Source: Circinella umbellata (lineage: Eukaryota; Mucoromycota; Mucoromycetes; Mucorales; Lichtheimiaceae). From it: DNA of 64,000 nucleotides. Positions within the stretch are counted from its first letter, which is position 1; each line of letters starts with the position of its first letter. The position numbers were made by a program, and so were the translations under genes. Under the pieces are notes generated by a model. That model saw only the letters and a list, made by a program, of their open reading frames with translations, had not been told where the DNA came from and made no database searches. Shown one piece after another: positions 21,312-33,725 of this stretch. The stretch lies in assembly GCA_025093555.1 (NCBI GenBank), contig JAIWNF010000004.1:992001-1056000 (forward strand), given 5' to 3'.

Positions 21312-22996
21312 ATGCATATTTTAAGTGCAGAAGAATTGTTTGTAAAAGCAAATGAAGCTTTCTTTGATGGTGACAATGACGAAGCGCTTATTTTATTGAA
21401 TCAAGCTATTGATGTTGATCCAGAACACGTCGATGCTTACTTGCGTCGGTAAGAATGCTATTTTATTTGGACACGTTGTTACGAAAGAAAAAACGAGTAA
21501 AAAACCGTTTTTATAATTAGAAGGAGTAATGAAATATTAATAATAAAAAGGAAACTCACAAATTTTGAATATATTTGAATTATTAGAGGTTCTATTTATC
21601 AAAAGTCAAAAAAATATGATAATGCCTTAGCAGATGCCAACAAAGTTCTAAGCATTTTAAATGGTCCCAAAGGAACACGAAGTCTTTTGGCACGCGCCAG
21701 CTTACAAAAGGGGTAAAATAAAAATTGTTAATATATAAAGAAGAAAAAGAAAAAAGACTTAACTGTTAATATATATTTATAGTATGGCGTTATTCTGTTT
21801 GGGAAAATATAAGGAAGCAAAGGAAAGCTTTGAAATAGTTAAAGATTTGAATCCTACTGAACGTTCATTGGCAACTTGGTTACGTAAGACAGAAGATATG
21901 TTACCTACTTCTGATCAACCAACTCCTGCTCCCGCTGCTTCTGCTCCCGCAGCTTCCACTCCTACTCCCGCTCCAACACCTGCTGCGCAAAAAGAAGAAC
22001 AAAAACCAGTTGCACAAACTCCAGTAGCTCCTACACCAGAAGGTGTTCGTGCCAGGTAAAACCTTTTCTATCTCTCTCTCTTTTAATCTATCTTTTTTTT
22101 TTTAGATATATACTAAAATAGAACCCTCTGATAATTAGACATGAATGGTTCCAAAATGATACATTCGTTACAATTGAAGTATTCATTAAAAATGTTAAGA
22201 AGGATGCTGTTGAATTAAATTTCTTTGATAAATCCGTAAGTTTCTACTATTATTACGATTGTCGTTATAAAAAGAAAAAGTAAAACTAATGTATATTCTT
22301 TTAATTATTAGTTATCATTAACAATTAAAATGCCTACTGGATCTGATTATTCTTTGGAACTTGATCCTTTAGCTCATGAAATTTTACCAAAGGAATCTGT
22401 ATACAAGGTTCTTTCAACAAAGATTGAAATCAAATTGAAAAAGAAAATGGATGGTATTAAATGGGGAATGCTTGAAGGAGAAGATGAAATTGTGAATACC
22501 AGTAAGTTATTTTGACTATTTTGTACAGGGGAAAGTGAGAAATAGTATATGGTAGAGCTCTTTAATTTGGAACGAGAAAGAAATAACATTTTAATAATAT
22601 ATTATAATAATTAATAGTGGCAAATGCATCAAATACAAAAAAAGCAAAGGATTGGGATAAACTTGCACGCGAAATTGAAAAAGATACTGATAAACCTGAA
22701 GGAGATGCTGCATTAAACACACTTTTCCAACAAATTTATGGTGGAGCTGATGAAGATACCAAACGTGCTATGATGAAAAGTTTTGTTGAAAGTAATGGTA
22801 CTTGTTTATCTACCAACTGGTCTGAAGTTGGGGCCAAAACTGTTGAAACTAAACCTCCAGAAGGAATGGTTGCTAAAAAGGTAAATGTATACTATAATAT
22901 GTTATGTTGGGGGGAAATGGAAACACCCAATTGTACAGTTTACCAGGGAAAAGTCTGACTAACCATAATTTTTCCTTTTCTTAGTATGAACTTTAA
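21312..22996 (+). CDS. SGT1: SGT1, HSP90/SCF co-chaperone
   Basis: Adaptor between HSP90 and client complexes; in yeast it is needed for kinetochore assembly and SCF ubiquitin-ligase function. Seven exons join in frame: 21312-21448, 21587-21712, 21783-22055, 22139-22235, 22312-22501, 22618-22880 and 22985-22996, giving 365 residues. Domains in order: a TPR module (about 1-115; [51 protein letters not shown]), an Ala/Pro/Thr-rich linker (about 130-178), the CS domain (about 180-270; [19 protein letters not shown] to [20 protein letters not shown]), and the SGS domain with [37 protein letters not shown] and KPPEGM. The last exon adds only YEL after KK, matching the usual C-terminal KKY of the family. 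All three diagnostic domains are present, so identity is firm. Confidence 0.95.
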
Positions 22997-23446
22997 AGAA
23001 TAAATCTTTTACTTTCAAATTGTAAAAAAATATACATAGTCAATTAGTCAATCAAATAACAATAATAATAACAATAACATTAATAAAAAACATTGAAATA
23101 TAACAGATAAACCTATTGATCCTTCTTTTTTTTTTCAATTATGAATATATTTAAGCTTTTTTATGAATTTAAAGCCCAAAGAAAAAAGAAGATATAATTT
23201 TTTCATGTGTAAATCTGTGGGGTAAACTGGATTGTCCGATCTCATGCTTTGATCGTTCCTTGTCATTTTGCATATGGGAAATGAACTTCGCACGCACATA
23301 ATTATTATTAAATCAAAAGAGGGGTAAAAAAACCCCACACTTTCTTTTCAGTCTCTCTCTCTCTCTTTTTTTTTTTTAACTTTCTGTCTTTTTTTCCCAA
23401 CCTTTTCTTTTTTCCTTTTTATTTTAATACATAACATACTATTACC
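22997..23446. other. spacer with CT-rich leader of the carboxylase gene
   Basis: The first part is the SGT1 3' flank, AT-rich with short AAT/AAC repeats. The last 110 bases (about 23,338-23,430) are almost pure C/T, including a (TC)n stretch. This lies directly before the carboxylase ATG, as in many well-expressed fungal genes. Confidence 0.5.
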
Positions 23447-26443
23447 ATGACAACAACTTCTATTCGTAAAGTACTCATTGCTAATCGCGGTGAAATTGCA
23501 TGTCGCGTTATTCGAACCTGTCGTCGTATGGGAATTGCAACTGTTGCTATTTATTCAGATAGGTAGATACATAATATATATTGTATCTTTTATTATTACT
23601 ATTATTATTACTATTATTGAAGAGCATATCTCCAGAATAGTTAATTAACTGTGTATTCAATATAATTATATCAGTGATGAAAATTCAGTTTTTGTTCGTA
23701 TGGCTGATGAAGCTTATCACATTGGTGCCTCTGTTGCAGCCGAATCTTATTTGGATGGTGATAAATTGATTGCTGTATGTCATCGTGCTGGAGCAGATGC
23801 CTTACATCCTGGTTACGGTTTCTTGTCGGAGAACGCTGATTTTGCTCAAAAGGTGAAAGAAGCTGGTATTAACTTTATAGGTCCTACACCAGAATCCATT
23901 CGAGCTATTGGTGATAAGATTGCTGCTAAATTATTTATTACTGAACACGCTCCTTCAATCCCTTTGATTCCTGGTTATAATGGCCATGATCAAAGTATTG
24001 AACGTCTTGAAAAAGAAGCTTCGAGAATTGGTAAAATAATATTTCTTTTGTTTTATTGTTTTTATGTAAGATTTTTGAAGAAATTAATTAATTTAATTCT
24101 TGTTGTTCTTGTCATATAGACTTCCCTGTTTTGTTAAAGGCATCAGCAGGAGGTGGTGGTCGTGGTATGCGTGCTGTTTATGAAACTGGCAAGTAAGTAT
24201 ATTAAGTTCTCTTCTTTCGTCTATATACTTGTTTTTCTAATTATTTATATATTTATAAAGACTTCGTGAAGAAATTGAAACTGCCAAAGGTGAAGCATTA
24301 CGTTCATTTGGATCAGATAATTTACTGATAGAAAAATATTTTGAAAGTATTCGTCATGTCGAGGTAAATATTTCTATTTATGCAAAAAAAACAATATTAT
24401 TTTTTTGCTTACATAATTTATATATGTGAGGTAGGTTCAAATATTTGGTGATAAATATGGTAACGTTTACCATATTAATGAACGTGATTGTTCTGTACAA
24501 CGTCGTCATCAAAAAGTTATTGAAGAAACACCTTCTCCTGCTGTTGATGAAACTTTACGTGAAGCGATGACAAATGCTGCTGTAGAACTTTGTCGTAAGC
24601 TTGGTTATGAAGGTGCTGGCACCGCAGAGTTTATCTTGGTAAGTTAGATGATATATAATGTCGTACACCCACGGATGTAAACGAAATGTTGTTGCTATTA
24701 ATTCATTAAACAAACTAAAAAATGTTATTTTTTTTTTTTTTGTTATTTTAGGACGAAAAAACCAAAAAGTTTTATTTTTTGGAATTGAATACACGTTTAC
24801 AAGTCGAACATCCTGTTACTGAGGCTATTTCTGGATTGGATCTTGTTGAATTACAAATTTTGGTCGCTCAAGGTGTCAATTTAAAGCAATTGGGTGTTTT
24901 AGATAATGTCCAATTCCAAGGTCATTCCATTGAAGTTCGGTTGTGTGCTGAAGATCCAGAAAATGATTTCAGTCCACGAACAGGCCTTATCCGTAAATGG
25001 AGTCCAGTCACTGATATTCCTGGTGTTCGTTATGATACTGGTGTTGAAGATGGTAATTATTTCATTCTTTATTATTATTATTATTATATTCTCTTCTAAC
25101 AAAAAAAGAAATACTAAACAACAACAATGATGCAAAAAAATTGTATAGGATCCGAGATTTCGGTGTTTTATGATTCAATGATTGCCAAAATCATTGTGCA
25201 TGCACCTACACGTGCAGAAGCTGTTCGTCGTATGGCTGGCGCTTTATCACGTACTGTCATTCTTGGTGTCACTACCAATCAAAAGTTTTTACTTAGTATT
25301 ATGAACAATCCACGTTTTCAATCCGGTACTTTTGATACCAATTTCATTTCATTGGAACACGCACAACTTTTCTCTCGTAGAACAGTTGAGCAACTGCAAT
25401 CTAGTATTATTGCTGCTATGTTATTTGAATGGTCTATTCAAATAGATCAACGTGTCAATTTACGTAACGTTCAATCCAATTGGCGCAATATTAAATGGAA
25501 AGTACCTTCCAAAAAATATGTCGTCAATAATGATCAAGACACCCAGTTCCAAGTGGAATATGAGTTTCAACCTAATCTAAAGGGTTCCAATAAGCAATTC
25601 CAGTGTAATGTGTCTCAAGTGGTACAAGAAGCAGACAAAAAAAAGGCAGCTGCCGCAGCTGCCGAAAAAGATAAACAAAAGGTGGAATTACCTTTACACG
25701 TGACATTATATGAGTCGCATTTTGGACAACAAACGCCTGGACCACAGGGTATTCAAGGTTGCTCCGGTTTATTACGCTGTAGCATCGGTAAAAAATATTC
25801 TTTTCTTTTCTTTTTTTTTTGTTTACCTTCTTGTCATGTGAAAAGAAAACAATACAAAGAGACCGCTTATTTTGGACTTTTGTGTGATATGAGGAACGGG
25901 GAACCTAATGAAGAGGCGTTGTTGTATTACAAATTTTTTTTATGAAACGCAAAAAAATAATTAATTTTATATGTTTTAGAGGGTAGTCAAAGATACTTTT
26001 ACATTGCAGAAGATGTGCGGGACATTAACGAAAAGACGTATTTCGTGCATGACTTTGTACAAGGTTACCCTGTCACACTTGAAAAGGTGGATCGACTCAA
26101 GAGTACTGCTGCATCAAGCGAAGATGATCGAGGTAATAGAAATACTATTATTATTGTTTTAAGAAATAGTGAATTAAACAAACAAATCATTTACTGACGA
26201 CTTTATTTACTTTCTACTTCAGTGACACCTTATACATCATCTATGCCTTGTCGTATTCTTAAAATCTTGGCACCTACAGGAACGACAGTTAAAAAGAATG
26301 ATCCACTTTTATCCATTGAATCAATGAAGACTGAAATTAAAGTATTGAGTCGTCATGAAGGTGTTGTAACGATGCGTGTAGAAGAAAACCAGTTGGTTGA
26401 TGCCCGTGTATTGTTGTGTCAGGTTGATGAAGTAAAGAAGTAA
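23447..26443 (+). CDS. biotin-dependent acyl-CoA carboxylase, alpha-type subunit
   Basis: Carries the biotin carboxylase and biotin-carrier functions of a two-subunit carboxylase of the methylcrotonyl/propionyl-CoA type. Nine exons join in frame: 23447-23562, 23675-24030, 24120-24192, 24261-24363, 24435-24638, 24752-25052, 25149-25787, 25980-26132 and 26223-26443, giving 721 residues, near the 725 of human MCCC1. The biotin carboxylase domain opens with [20 protein letters not shown]. It contains the glycine-rich ATP loop ([11 protein letters not shown], about 165-174), [12 protein letters not shown] (232-243) and [15 protein letters not shown] (294-308). A charged Ala-rich insertion ([15 protein letters not shown]) interrupts the linker domain. 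The C-terminal biotinyl domain has SIESMKTE with the acceptor Lys at about 684, instead of the usual AMKM. No mitochondrial leader is visible before the catalytic domain. Urea carboxylase is unlikely, because its extra C-terminal domains are absent. The substrate and the beta subunit (none nearby) are unknown. Confidence 0.87.
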
Positions 26444-27265
26444 AAAAAAAAAAGAAAGTCTGAAAACAACAAAAAGTTTTTGTTCCTTTTTTTATTATTA
26501 TTATTATTATTGTAAAGCAATAAATACAAATATATATAAATGAAAACATAATAACAGTAAAAAAACTAATATGTAGTGAAACCATAACAAAAAGCGTGAC
26601 CTTTTTTTTTTTTTTTACTATTACTTTAATGGTGATGTTAAAAATTTAAGGTTCTCATAGTAGTGTTTCTGATTTTAATAATATTGGACGTGGAAACGAT
26701 AAGCTTTATATAAAAAAAGAGGTTGGTAGTAAAATGGTTGTTATAGCAACATTAATAGTTTATGCAGGAAAGTTATAATAGTACCCGTGTTGATATTATT
26801 GTTCTCCCATGGAGTAATTTCTTTATCACAATGCTAAAACAACAACTGCGTCAACAAAAAAAAAGATGACACGAATAAACAAGCATAACAAAAAGTGATA
26901 CGATCCATTAAATACATCATTGTTTATGCATGTAATATGAGGAAGCAAATGCTGAGCTATTATTATTATCATTGTTAGTTTGGGGGATCATGATGATTGC
27001 AATTATAATAATTAGTTCCCAACCCAAAATGTGAACCCCCCTTTCTCCTTTCTTTTTTGCCACTTTATCGTTCATATAAAAGCGCCATGAAAAAGTACCA
27101 TTAAAACTTTTGGTTTATTTTCTTTTCTTTCATTCTCTTTTCTTTTCTTCTTTATTTCTTGTATAAGAATATATACGTGTACATTTTTTTTTATATTTTA
27201 CATCAATCTATTTTTTCGCTCTTTTTTATTTTTTTTTTGAAATAAAAACAAAAATAATAAAAATA
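26444..27265. other. intergenic, promoter region of next gene
   Basis: The 3' flank of the carboxylase gene contains a short ATT repeat and T runs. Near the right end CATATAAAAG (27,073-27,082) is a good TATA-like element, followed by a C/T-rich tract up to the start codon at 27,266. No other gene is seen. Confidence 0.55.
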
Positions 27266-28830
27266 ATGTTACGAGTATCTTCTGTTCTCTATTTACAGCA
27301 AGTGTGGGAACGTACATCCAGTGAGACCGCACTGAATCAAGTTGAAGAAGAAGATTCTCAAAATAATAATGATAATACCGGTGTCATAGCAACAAATATT
27401 GTTGCCGATGCTCCTAATGATGAAGGTGAACAACAACAACAGAAACAACAAGAAGAGCCAGAACAGCTAAAACAGCCAGAACAACTAGAACAACTAGAAC
27501 AGAAAGAGCCAGTAGTTCAGCCAGAGACAACAACATTACTTCAAATATCTGATGGAATCACGAAAACAAGTACAGTATCGCGTAGCACTTTATCAGGTAA
27601 AATTTCCCATTGTTGAACTGGTGTTTATTTTTATTTTTAAGGAGTGATCTAGAGAAAAAGAAAGAAAGAGAGATGAAATGTGTGTGCATGTGAGTGCTTG
27701 TGCTCAAAGATACAAACAAACAACCGGATGACAACTAACATAAATATATATTTGTATGTTTAGAACGCTCTTCAACAACCTCACTAAGCTCATCTATCAA
27801 GAAGAACAAAAAGCAGACTGTACTAACAACAGTACCAGTACCATTATTACAATATTCTCAACAACGTGGTCTGAATAAAAAGAAAAATACTTCATTAGCG
27901 GATATGAAACGTTCAAACACTATGTCATCTTTTGCAACGACATTCGCATCCGAAACGCGAAAATTGACAGCCCAAGTCCTTAAACGTAGTACACAACAGA
28001 AACAGAAACAGCAAGTATCTAATCCACCTCCGCTTCCAGCACCTTTTGTACCACTTAAAAATAATTTAGTTGGAACAAAAAAACAGGTCCAACCAAAAAC
28101 AGACAAATTTAGTGATATTAAAGATGATGATAGCGGTATTGCAAATAGTCAAGATGAAAATATAGGAGAAGGATCTGAGGTTGCATATACTCAAGTTTAT
28201 AACCAAGAGCAAGATAATACTGACATTTATAACAATGAATCAGTATTAACAACAGCAACAACAACACCTGGTGATAGTAGCAAGAATAAGGACACAGCAA
28301 CAACAGCAACAAATAGCAGTGCAGAAACTGGGGAGGACAGCGGCGTTGCTGCATCCACATCAGCAGGAACTTCATCATCAGCTCAACAAACACCAATAAT
28401 AAATGCTGAAGGGACAGAGCAGCAAGTAGGAGCTGCACCACAAGAAGCAGCAGCATCACGTCGTGCGACCCAATTATATCATTTTTACTACGGTGACGAC
28501 GGAAATAATAAAAATAAAGAACAAGAACGCCGAAATAGCCTTTTACCATCACCACTACCAATTGCAGATGATATTAATACAGCAACAGCTGTAGTAAATG
28601 ATGACTCATCGGGTGGCACTTCTTCGTCTATGCCACCTACCCCAACTTCTATTCAACGACAACAACAAAATAAACAAAATGATACCCCATCTATTCGACA
28701 ACAGACAGGAAAAACGTTGCGACGAGAAGCTTCAAGATTATCTATGAAACGAAAAAATATAACAAAGAAGTTAAAAAAAGCAATGTCGTTCCAAAAATCA
28801 AAGAAAACTAATGAAGAAACAGCAGTATAA
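27266..28830 (+). CDS. low-complexity protein of unknown function
   Basis: I do not recognise this protein. Two exons join in frame (27266-27596 and 27764-28830, 167-nt GT-AG intron) and give 465 residues. Residues 45-95 are Gln/Glu/Pro-rich with repeated EQL or EQ units. Most of the rest is Ser/Thr/Asn/Gln/Ala-rich and likely disordered. The only blocks that look constrained are a basic patch around residues 155-195 (MKRSNTMSSF, TRKLTAQVLKRST) and the basic C-terminus (TLRREASRLSMKRKNITKKL, then KAMSFQKSKK). Those, with RSNT, RRNS, RRE and RLS contexts, would suit basophilic-kinase phosphorylation and possibly nuclear or membrane binding, but that is inference. A TATA-like element lies about 190 bases upstream, and the clean in-frame splice supports a real gene. 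Confidence 0.7.
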
Positions 28831-29503
28831 GGTTATATTTCTTTTTTTCTTGTACACCCCTCTTCCCCCCTCTTATATTATATTTATTTAACCCACATTT
28901 CAAATCCATTCTCAACTCACTTTTATACAAGTCTTCGACACTTATTTTCTTACATAAATAATTATCATTATTATCTTAACACCCCCCCAATACCCAGTGT
29001 ATTTTATCAAAGAAGGCACAAGAAAACCACTCCCACCACTCCATTATCATTATCATTATCATTCTTATTATTCTTATTCTTATTATTAGTATCATTGTTA
29101 TTAACATTTTATAGCTTTTATATATTTCATTCTTATTTGTTTGCATAACCCCCCTCCATTTTTGTTATAAATTACACCACGACTCCACAATACCCTATCA
29201 ATATACATATGTTATTATTGGTATTATTAATATTATCATTATTATTTTATATATCCAACCCATAAATATATTATTTACAAAAAAAAGAGAGTATAAACTA
29301 TATCAAAGAAGAATAACAAAAACTCACCAATAAACCATTTTTGTTTTTGATGAATGTAGACATGTGTAAGTGTATAAAATGTATATATATAGTATAAAAA
29401 TAAGATGACGGTTTGATTGCGGAGGTTGAGGGGGGGGTGAGGGTTGTATACTTTTGGAAGGGATAGAAAAGGAAGAAAATATGTAAAAAATGAAATAATT
29501 TTA
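28831..29503. other. convergent 3' flanks
   Basis: The region lies between the stop codons of the orphan gene and the TTC27-like gene, which face each other. It contains ATT/TCATTA repeats near 29,043-29,100 and 29,215-29,245, and a short G-rich patch at about 29,428-29,441. No coding signal is seen. Confidence 0.6.
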
Positions 29504-31981
29504 TCAAGCCCGCTTTAAGTCATCAAGACGCTCCTTTAATCGTTCATAAGTTTCCGTTTCTTCAAAGACATCTCTTACTTTGCCCATCAATCCTTTAAGA
29601 ATCAAACGTGCTTGGTATTTCCAATCAGCACAAACAAGAGCATTATCTTGTTCTTGTTCACCTAATGTTTCATACATATCGACTGTATCCAAAGCAACGT
29701 TAGCTACGCGTTCAAATACCTCTTGGTCTGTTTCTAATCGGGTATCATGCATCACGGCCCGGTATCCCTTAATGCTAGCTTCCAAGGCATCCGTATATCG
29801 TTTTTGCCAAAGATAGAATTTAGCACAGATGCGCCAAATTTCAGGAGAATTCGTGATACGATTCAAAATCACTTCTTCTAACAGCCGTTGTACTTGTCGC
29901 TGTAAACGTACACCGTCACGATCCGACGCATCTTTCCAATTTTGCATTACACTGTCGACCAACATTTGTAATACAAGTGTATCGACACATTCATCACGTA
30001 CTTTATCCCATCGAAGTTCAACTATACGTTGCATTGCCCAGATAGCGTCAGCAAATTGTCCCACATCGGCTGCCACGATCAACAAATTTTGCCACATGCG
30101 CCAGTTATCGAATTTCAATTTAGTTGCTTGTTTTAGTGCCAAAAAGGCATCTGGTTTACGATCCAAATGAACATAAATACTCGATAAATTGTTCCATGCT
30201 TCAGCTTGTTCATTATCCAAAGCGACAACCCGTTGGAACGCACGTAATGAGACTTCCCATTGCTCGGCTTGCATACCTGCACACCCAAGAACATACCAAG
30301 ACCCCTCAAATAGGGGATTAATCGCCAATGCTTTTTGATAACAATCAATACATCCATCATAATCTTTTTGCCGATATAAATGAGCGCCTAAACTACGCAT
30401 GGCACGTGCAGATCGATGATTTGAGACTTCCCACGCTTTTCGCCAGTGGTCTGGGTTCTGTTCAACATCACCCATAATACACCATAATTTAGGAACTTGA
30501 TCACCTTGTTCTTGCATTAAACGTTCCAAAACTTCTCTGGCTTTTGTAGGTTGTTCCAACATTTGATAACATGCGACCACTTCCTCCCACATTTCCAATC
30601 GTTCAAACATATCGAGAGCAGATCGAACGACTCCCAAGGAAATAAATCGTTTAGCCAATTCACGTTCCATATCCCATTTGCTAGGCAATAATAAATCATA
30701 AAAATAAGCAATACGCTCTTCAACACCCGAATCTTCGACCTTGATTTGATCCACAAGGGCTTGTAACTGTAATGCGGATCGTTCTACTGTTCGAGATTTG
30801 TTGGCTTCCAATCGTGTCTTGAGTAAAAGACCCATAGTGTGTACCATCCAATTATTAGCATTTTCCAATACACGCGTGACATAAGGTGTCATTTCGGTCG
30901 AAGTCAAACCATGTTCCGGATTGGTATTTTTCACATTCAAACAAAAAGCCAATAATAAACATTGATCAATGATACTCAAATTACCATGACGTTTGTCTTT
31001 TTCTTGATCGTTTTGATCAGTTTTAGTAAATGCAATATGGTCTAATAATGTGTCATCTTGTAATTCCACAGTTTCAGGTTTTAACTGATCTTCTCCTTCT
31101 TGTTCTTCTTTTTGTTGTTGTTGTTGATCCTTGTTACTACTCTCTGCCAAAACAACCAATTGGGTTACGTCAAATGTTTGATATTTTGTACGACGACCCA
31201 AAGCACCAGATAATGACCATTGGAATCCAGACGTCTGTTGAGCTTGTTGCATTTTTTCAAATGCTTCCTTGTCTTGACCATAATAACTATAAATCAAGCC
31301 TAATTCCAATTCTAGTCGAACCTTTAGTTGCTTTTCTTCTTTTTCATTATCAAACTTGCATTCTTGAGCCAATGACAGCAATAATTCTTGTAATGAACCA
31401 GCATGTTCATCCAATAATTGTTGTTGAATAAAAATGACTCGCATGGCCCAAAAAGGTGCAGTTGACAATTTCGTTCGTACATGTAAAAGAATACGACGCG
31501 CCATAGATAATAGTCCCAATCGCTGTGTCAAATGGTACACTTGTTCACTATCGGCTGATAGGCTATTCAAACAATGTGTTTGAATTTTTTCATCCAATTG
31601 TTGATCTTCGACACCGAGTAACAATTGACTCACGGACCAATCCAATAAAGGCCCTGTCCAGTTAGTTTGTACAAACGCGTTCAAGCATGCAATACCGGTA
31701 GCAAGTAACATAAAGTCATTATCGCTATTATCGTTGTCGACACTTTTCAATTGTTGATCAATATATGTGTCAATGTCACCTGAACCTTGTAATTCTTTTC
31801 GATGTTGTTCATTGCTAGTGTTAACGATTGGGCTGCGTTCGCGTAAAACTTTGGTATATTGTCCACCGAGAATGTCTTGTACTGTCTCGGTAATGTGAGT
31901 TGGGAGTTGAGCTGAAATAGACTCGTCTAATTCTTGGTTTAAAATGAGAGCTTTTTCGGCGGATCGAAGAGCAGCCGACAT
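29504..31981 (-). CDS. TPR protein of the TTC27/EMW1 family
   Basis: A single exon encodes 825 residues, close to human TTC27 (843). Yeast EMW1, the fungal relative, is essential and linked to cell-wall integrity; the molecular role of the family is poorly defined. The family is recognised by the N-terminal block LATGIACLNAFVQTNWTGP (about residues 92-110), the helical middle, and a C-terminal TPR array at about 525-665 (MRSLGAHLYRQKDYDGCIDC, YQKALAINPLFEGSWYVLGC, AFQRVVALDNEQAEAWNNLS and VHLDRKPDAFLALKQATKL). The FDNWRMWQN block that follows is diagnostic of TTC27. A Gln/Glu-rich insertion sits near residues 285-300. No signal peptide or membrane segment is visible. The ATG at 31,981 is the first in frame and matches a plausible N-terminus. 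It is the longest intronless gene in the window. Confidence 0.9.
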   Translation of the reverse strand: MSAALRSAEKALILNQELDESISAQLPTHITETVQDILGGQYTKVLRERSPIVNTSNEQHRKELQGSGDIDTYIDQQLKSVDNDNSDNDFMLLATGIACLNAFVQTNWTGPLLDWSVSQLLLGVEDQQLDEKIQTHCLNSLSADSEQVYHLTQRLGLLSMARRILLHVRTKLSTAPFWAMRVIFIQQQLLDEHAGSLQELLLSLAQECKFDNEKEEKQLKVRLELELGLIYSYYGQDKEAFEKMQQAQQTSGFQWSLSGALGRRTKYQTFDVTQLVVLAESSNKDQQQQQKEEQEGEDQLKPETVELQDDTLLDHIAFTKTDQNDQEKDKRHGNLSIIDQCLLLAFCLNVKNTNPEHGLTSTEMTPYVTRVLENANNWMVHTMGLLLKTRLEANKSRTVERSALQLQALVDQIKVEDSGVEERIAYFYDLLLPSKWDMERELAKRFISLGVVRSALDMFERLEMWEEVVACYQMLEQPTKAREVLERLMQEQGDQVPKLWCIMGDVEQNPDHWRKAWEVSNHRSARAMRSLGAHLYRQKDYDGCIDCYQKALAINPLFEGSWYVLGCAGMQAEQWEVSLRAFQRVVALDNEQAEAWNNLSSIYVHLDRKPDAFLALKQATKLKFDNWRMWQNLLIVAADVGQFADAIWAMQRIVELRWDKVRDECVDTLVLQMLVDSVMQNWKDASDRDGVRLQRQVQRLLEEVILNRITNSPEIWRICAKFYLWQKRYTDALEASIKGYRAVMHDTRLETDQEVFERVANVALDTVDMYETLGEQEQDNALVCADWKYQARLILKGLMGKVRDVFEETETYERLKERLDDLKRA

Positions 31982-32223
31982 TATGTTTACAAGTTGGGAA
32001 ATTGAATGGGAAAGAAAGAGAATAACAAAAAAAAAGATGGGTGTGAAGAAATAGAAATGTTGCCACGGGACGACGGAACCGGGAAGAACTCGCAGGAATT
32101 TTTGTAAAAGCCACTTTTGAGGCGGGGGAAAGTTAACTCAACCATTTATATCCACATGAGCAAAAGGGAAATTATCAATTAGCTGTCAATGATCTCGAAA
32201 CAGTACTAGGCGAAGTATTAGTG

Positions 32224-32269
<46 letters not shown>

Positions 32270-33725
32270 TTAAAATGTTCTGCTGTTATGGGCTTGTCAC
32301 TTCCAAGTATGGTTATGATAAGATTTGGGTATTGAATTATTGCAATACAAAGATCTAGAAGGATTAATAATCAATGCAATTTTCAGCTCATCACTATGAT
32401 TAATAAGCACCAAAAATCTGGGCACTATATTATTATATCACCGATCGATACATTTGGTTCTATCTTATTATTATATTATAAAAAATATTTGATGGATGTG
32501 CATAACTATATTTAAATAGACTGATAGTATCCTTCAAGGGTTAACTTTCATCTTCCCCTAGTTTAAGACTGACAATTTCATCAAGTGCAGTTGGTTTTTC
32601 AAGGAGTAGTATTATTGAAAAGTCGAATTTTTTTTTGAGATGTAGTTAAGTTTATAAAGTAATTTTCCATTGGCCCATTAGCGCTACTTTTTTAGGTTAT
32701 GTATACAGTTAAATAAACGGTAAGACATATTTTCATGAGTTTGATAATCGATGATAAATACCATATTTTATGTACGATAGCTTTTTTTTCTTTATTTACA
32801 GCTATTTACATTTTCAGTATATGAAAGCAGCGTGTCGACCAAAAAGAATATGTACTAAACCAAGCTGTTGCTTATAGAGATAATATACAAACTGAGTCTA
32901 TATACTTGTAGTTGAAACTTTTCCAAACGTCCCGAACCCTGCCGTAATACTCCAGGAACAACAGCTTCCTTGTCATAACTTACAAAGTCCTGCTTTTGTT
33001 GTTTGAGCGATTTCTGTTTGTTTGGCTAAGATCCGAATTGAATAATATCAATCCATCTGATTTAACACCAGTTGGATCCAATATATGCTTTCATGTAGGT
33101 TAAATACATTATATCATAGAAAAAATCAAGTCAGTTTTTATTTACTTCTTTTCCAGCTGATTCCTTTTCTATCACTACCTGTATCTTTATTGTCAAGGTA
33201 ATAATGAACCATGCAAAAAGTCGCAACTGAAAGACAGAAGAATTTCCTTAAATAAAGCATTTATACTTTTTACTCATATAAAGTGTGATAAAACATTGTG
33301 TTAAGTTCCAGAATTGCCAAATAATTAAGATCATTATATGATAGATTCCCAACTGCAACAGCATGATTCACGACTGGCTTCCTAAGAGCCTTTTGTATTC
33401 TCTTTAAAAGCTCTCCTAGTCATGTTTTTATAGACGCTTTTAAGATTTTTTTGAGCTGATAAAAATATATGGATCATGTAATATCAATAATATGAACCGA
33501 ATTAACCATAAAAAATGCAATGATACTATTAATAATAAAATAATTATATATGTATGTATATGTATATACGATTAAGATAAAAAAAGACTTGAATGGGATA
33601 TGAGGATTTACTATGTACAAATATTGCGCGGGTGTATATGTAAAAATGCGATTGAGGGTGTGAGAAAGTGATACGATACTTCGAAAATAGCAATAATACG
33701 GGAAGAAATAGGGAATAATATAAAA
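31982..33725. other. intergenic, no gene seen
   Basis: This region lies between the TTC27-like start and the NGG1/ADA3 3' end; both genes are on the minus strand. It should hold the TTC27 promoter in its left part. The compound microsatellite at 32,226-32,270 is listed separately. No coding blocks were recognised. Confidence 0.55.
32226..32270 (+). repeat. compound (TA)n(TG)n microsatellite
   Basis: About twelve TA units pass directly into about nine TG units. It lies roughly 250 bases upstream of the TTC27-like start codon, inside its probable promoter. Confidence 0.9.

Noticed and set aside
27858..28561. Minus-strand frames of 82 and 147 codons
   Set aside because: They are antisense to the Gln/Ser/Thr repeats of the orphan gene, whose codons read as Leu/Val/Cys-rich on the other strand.
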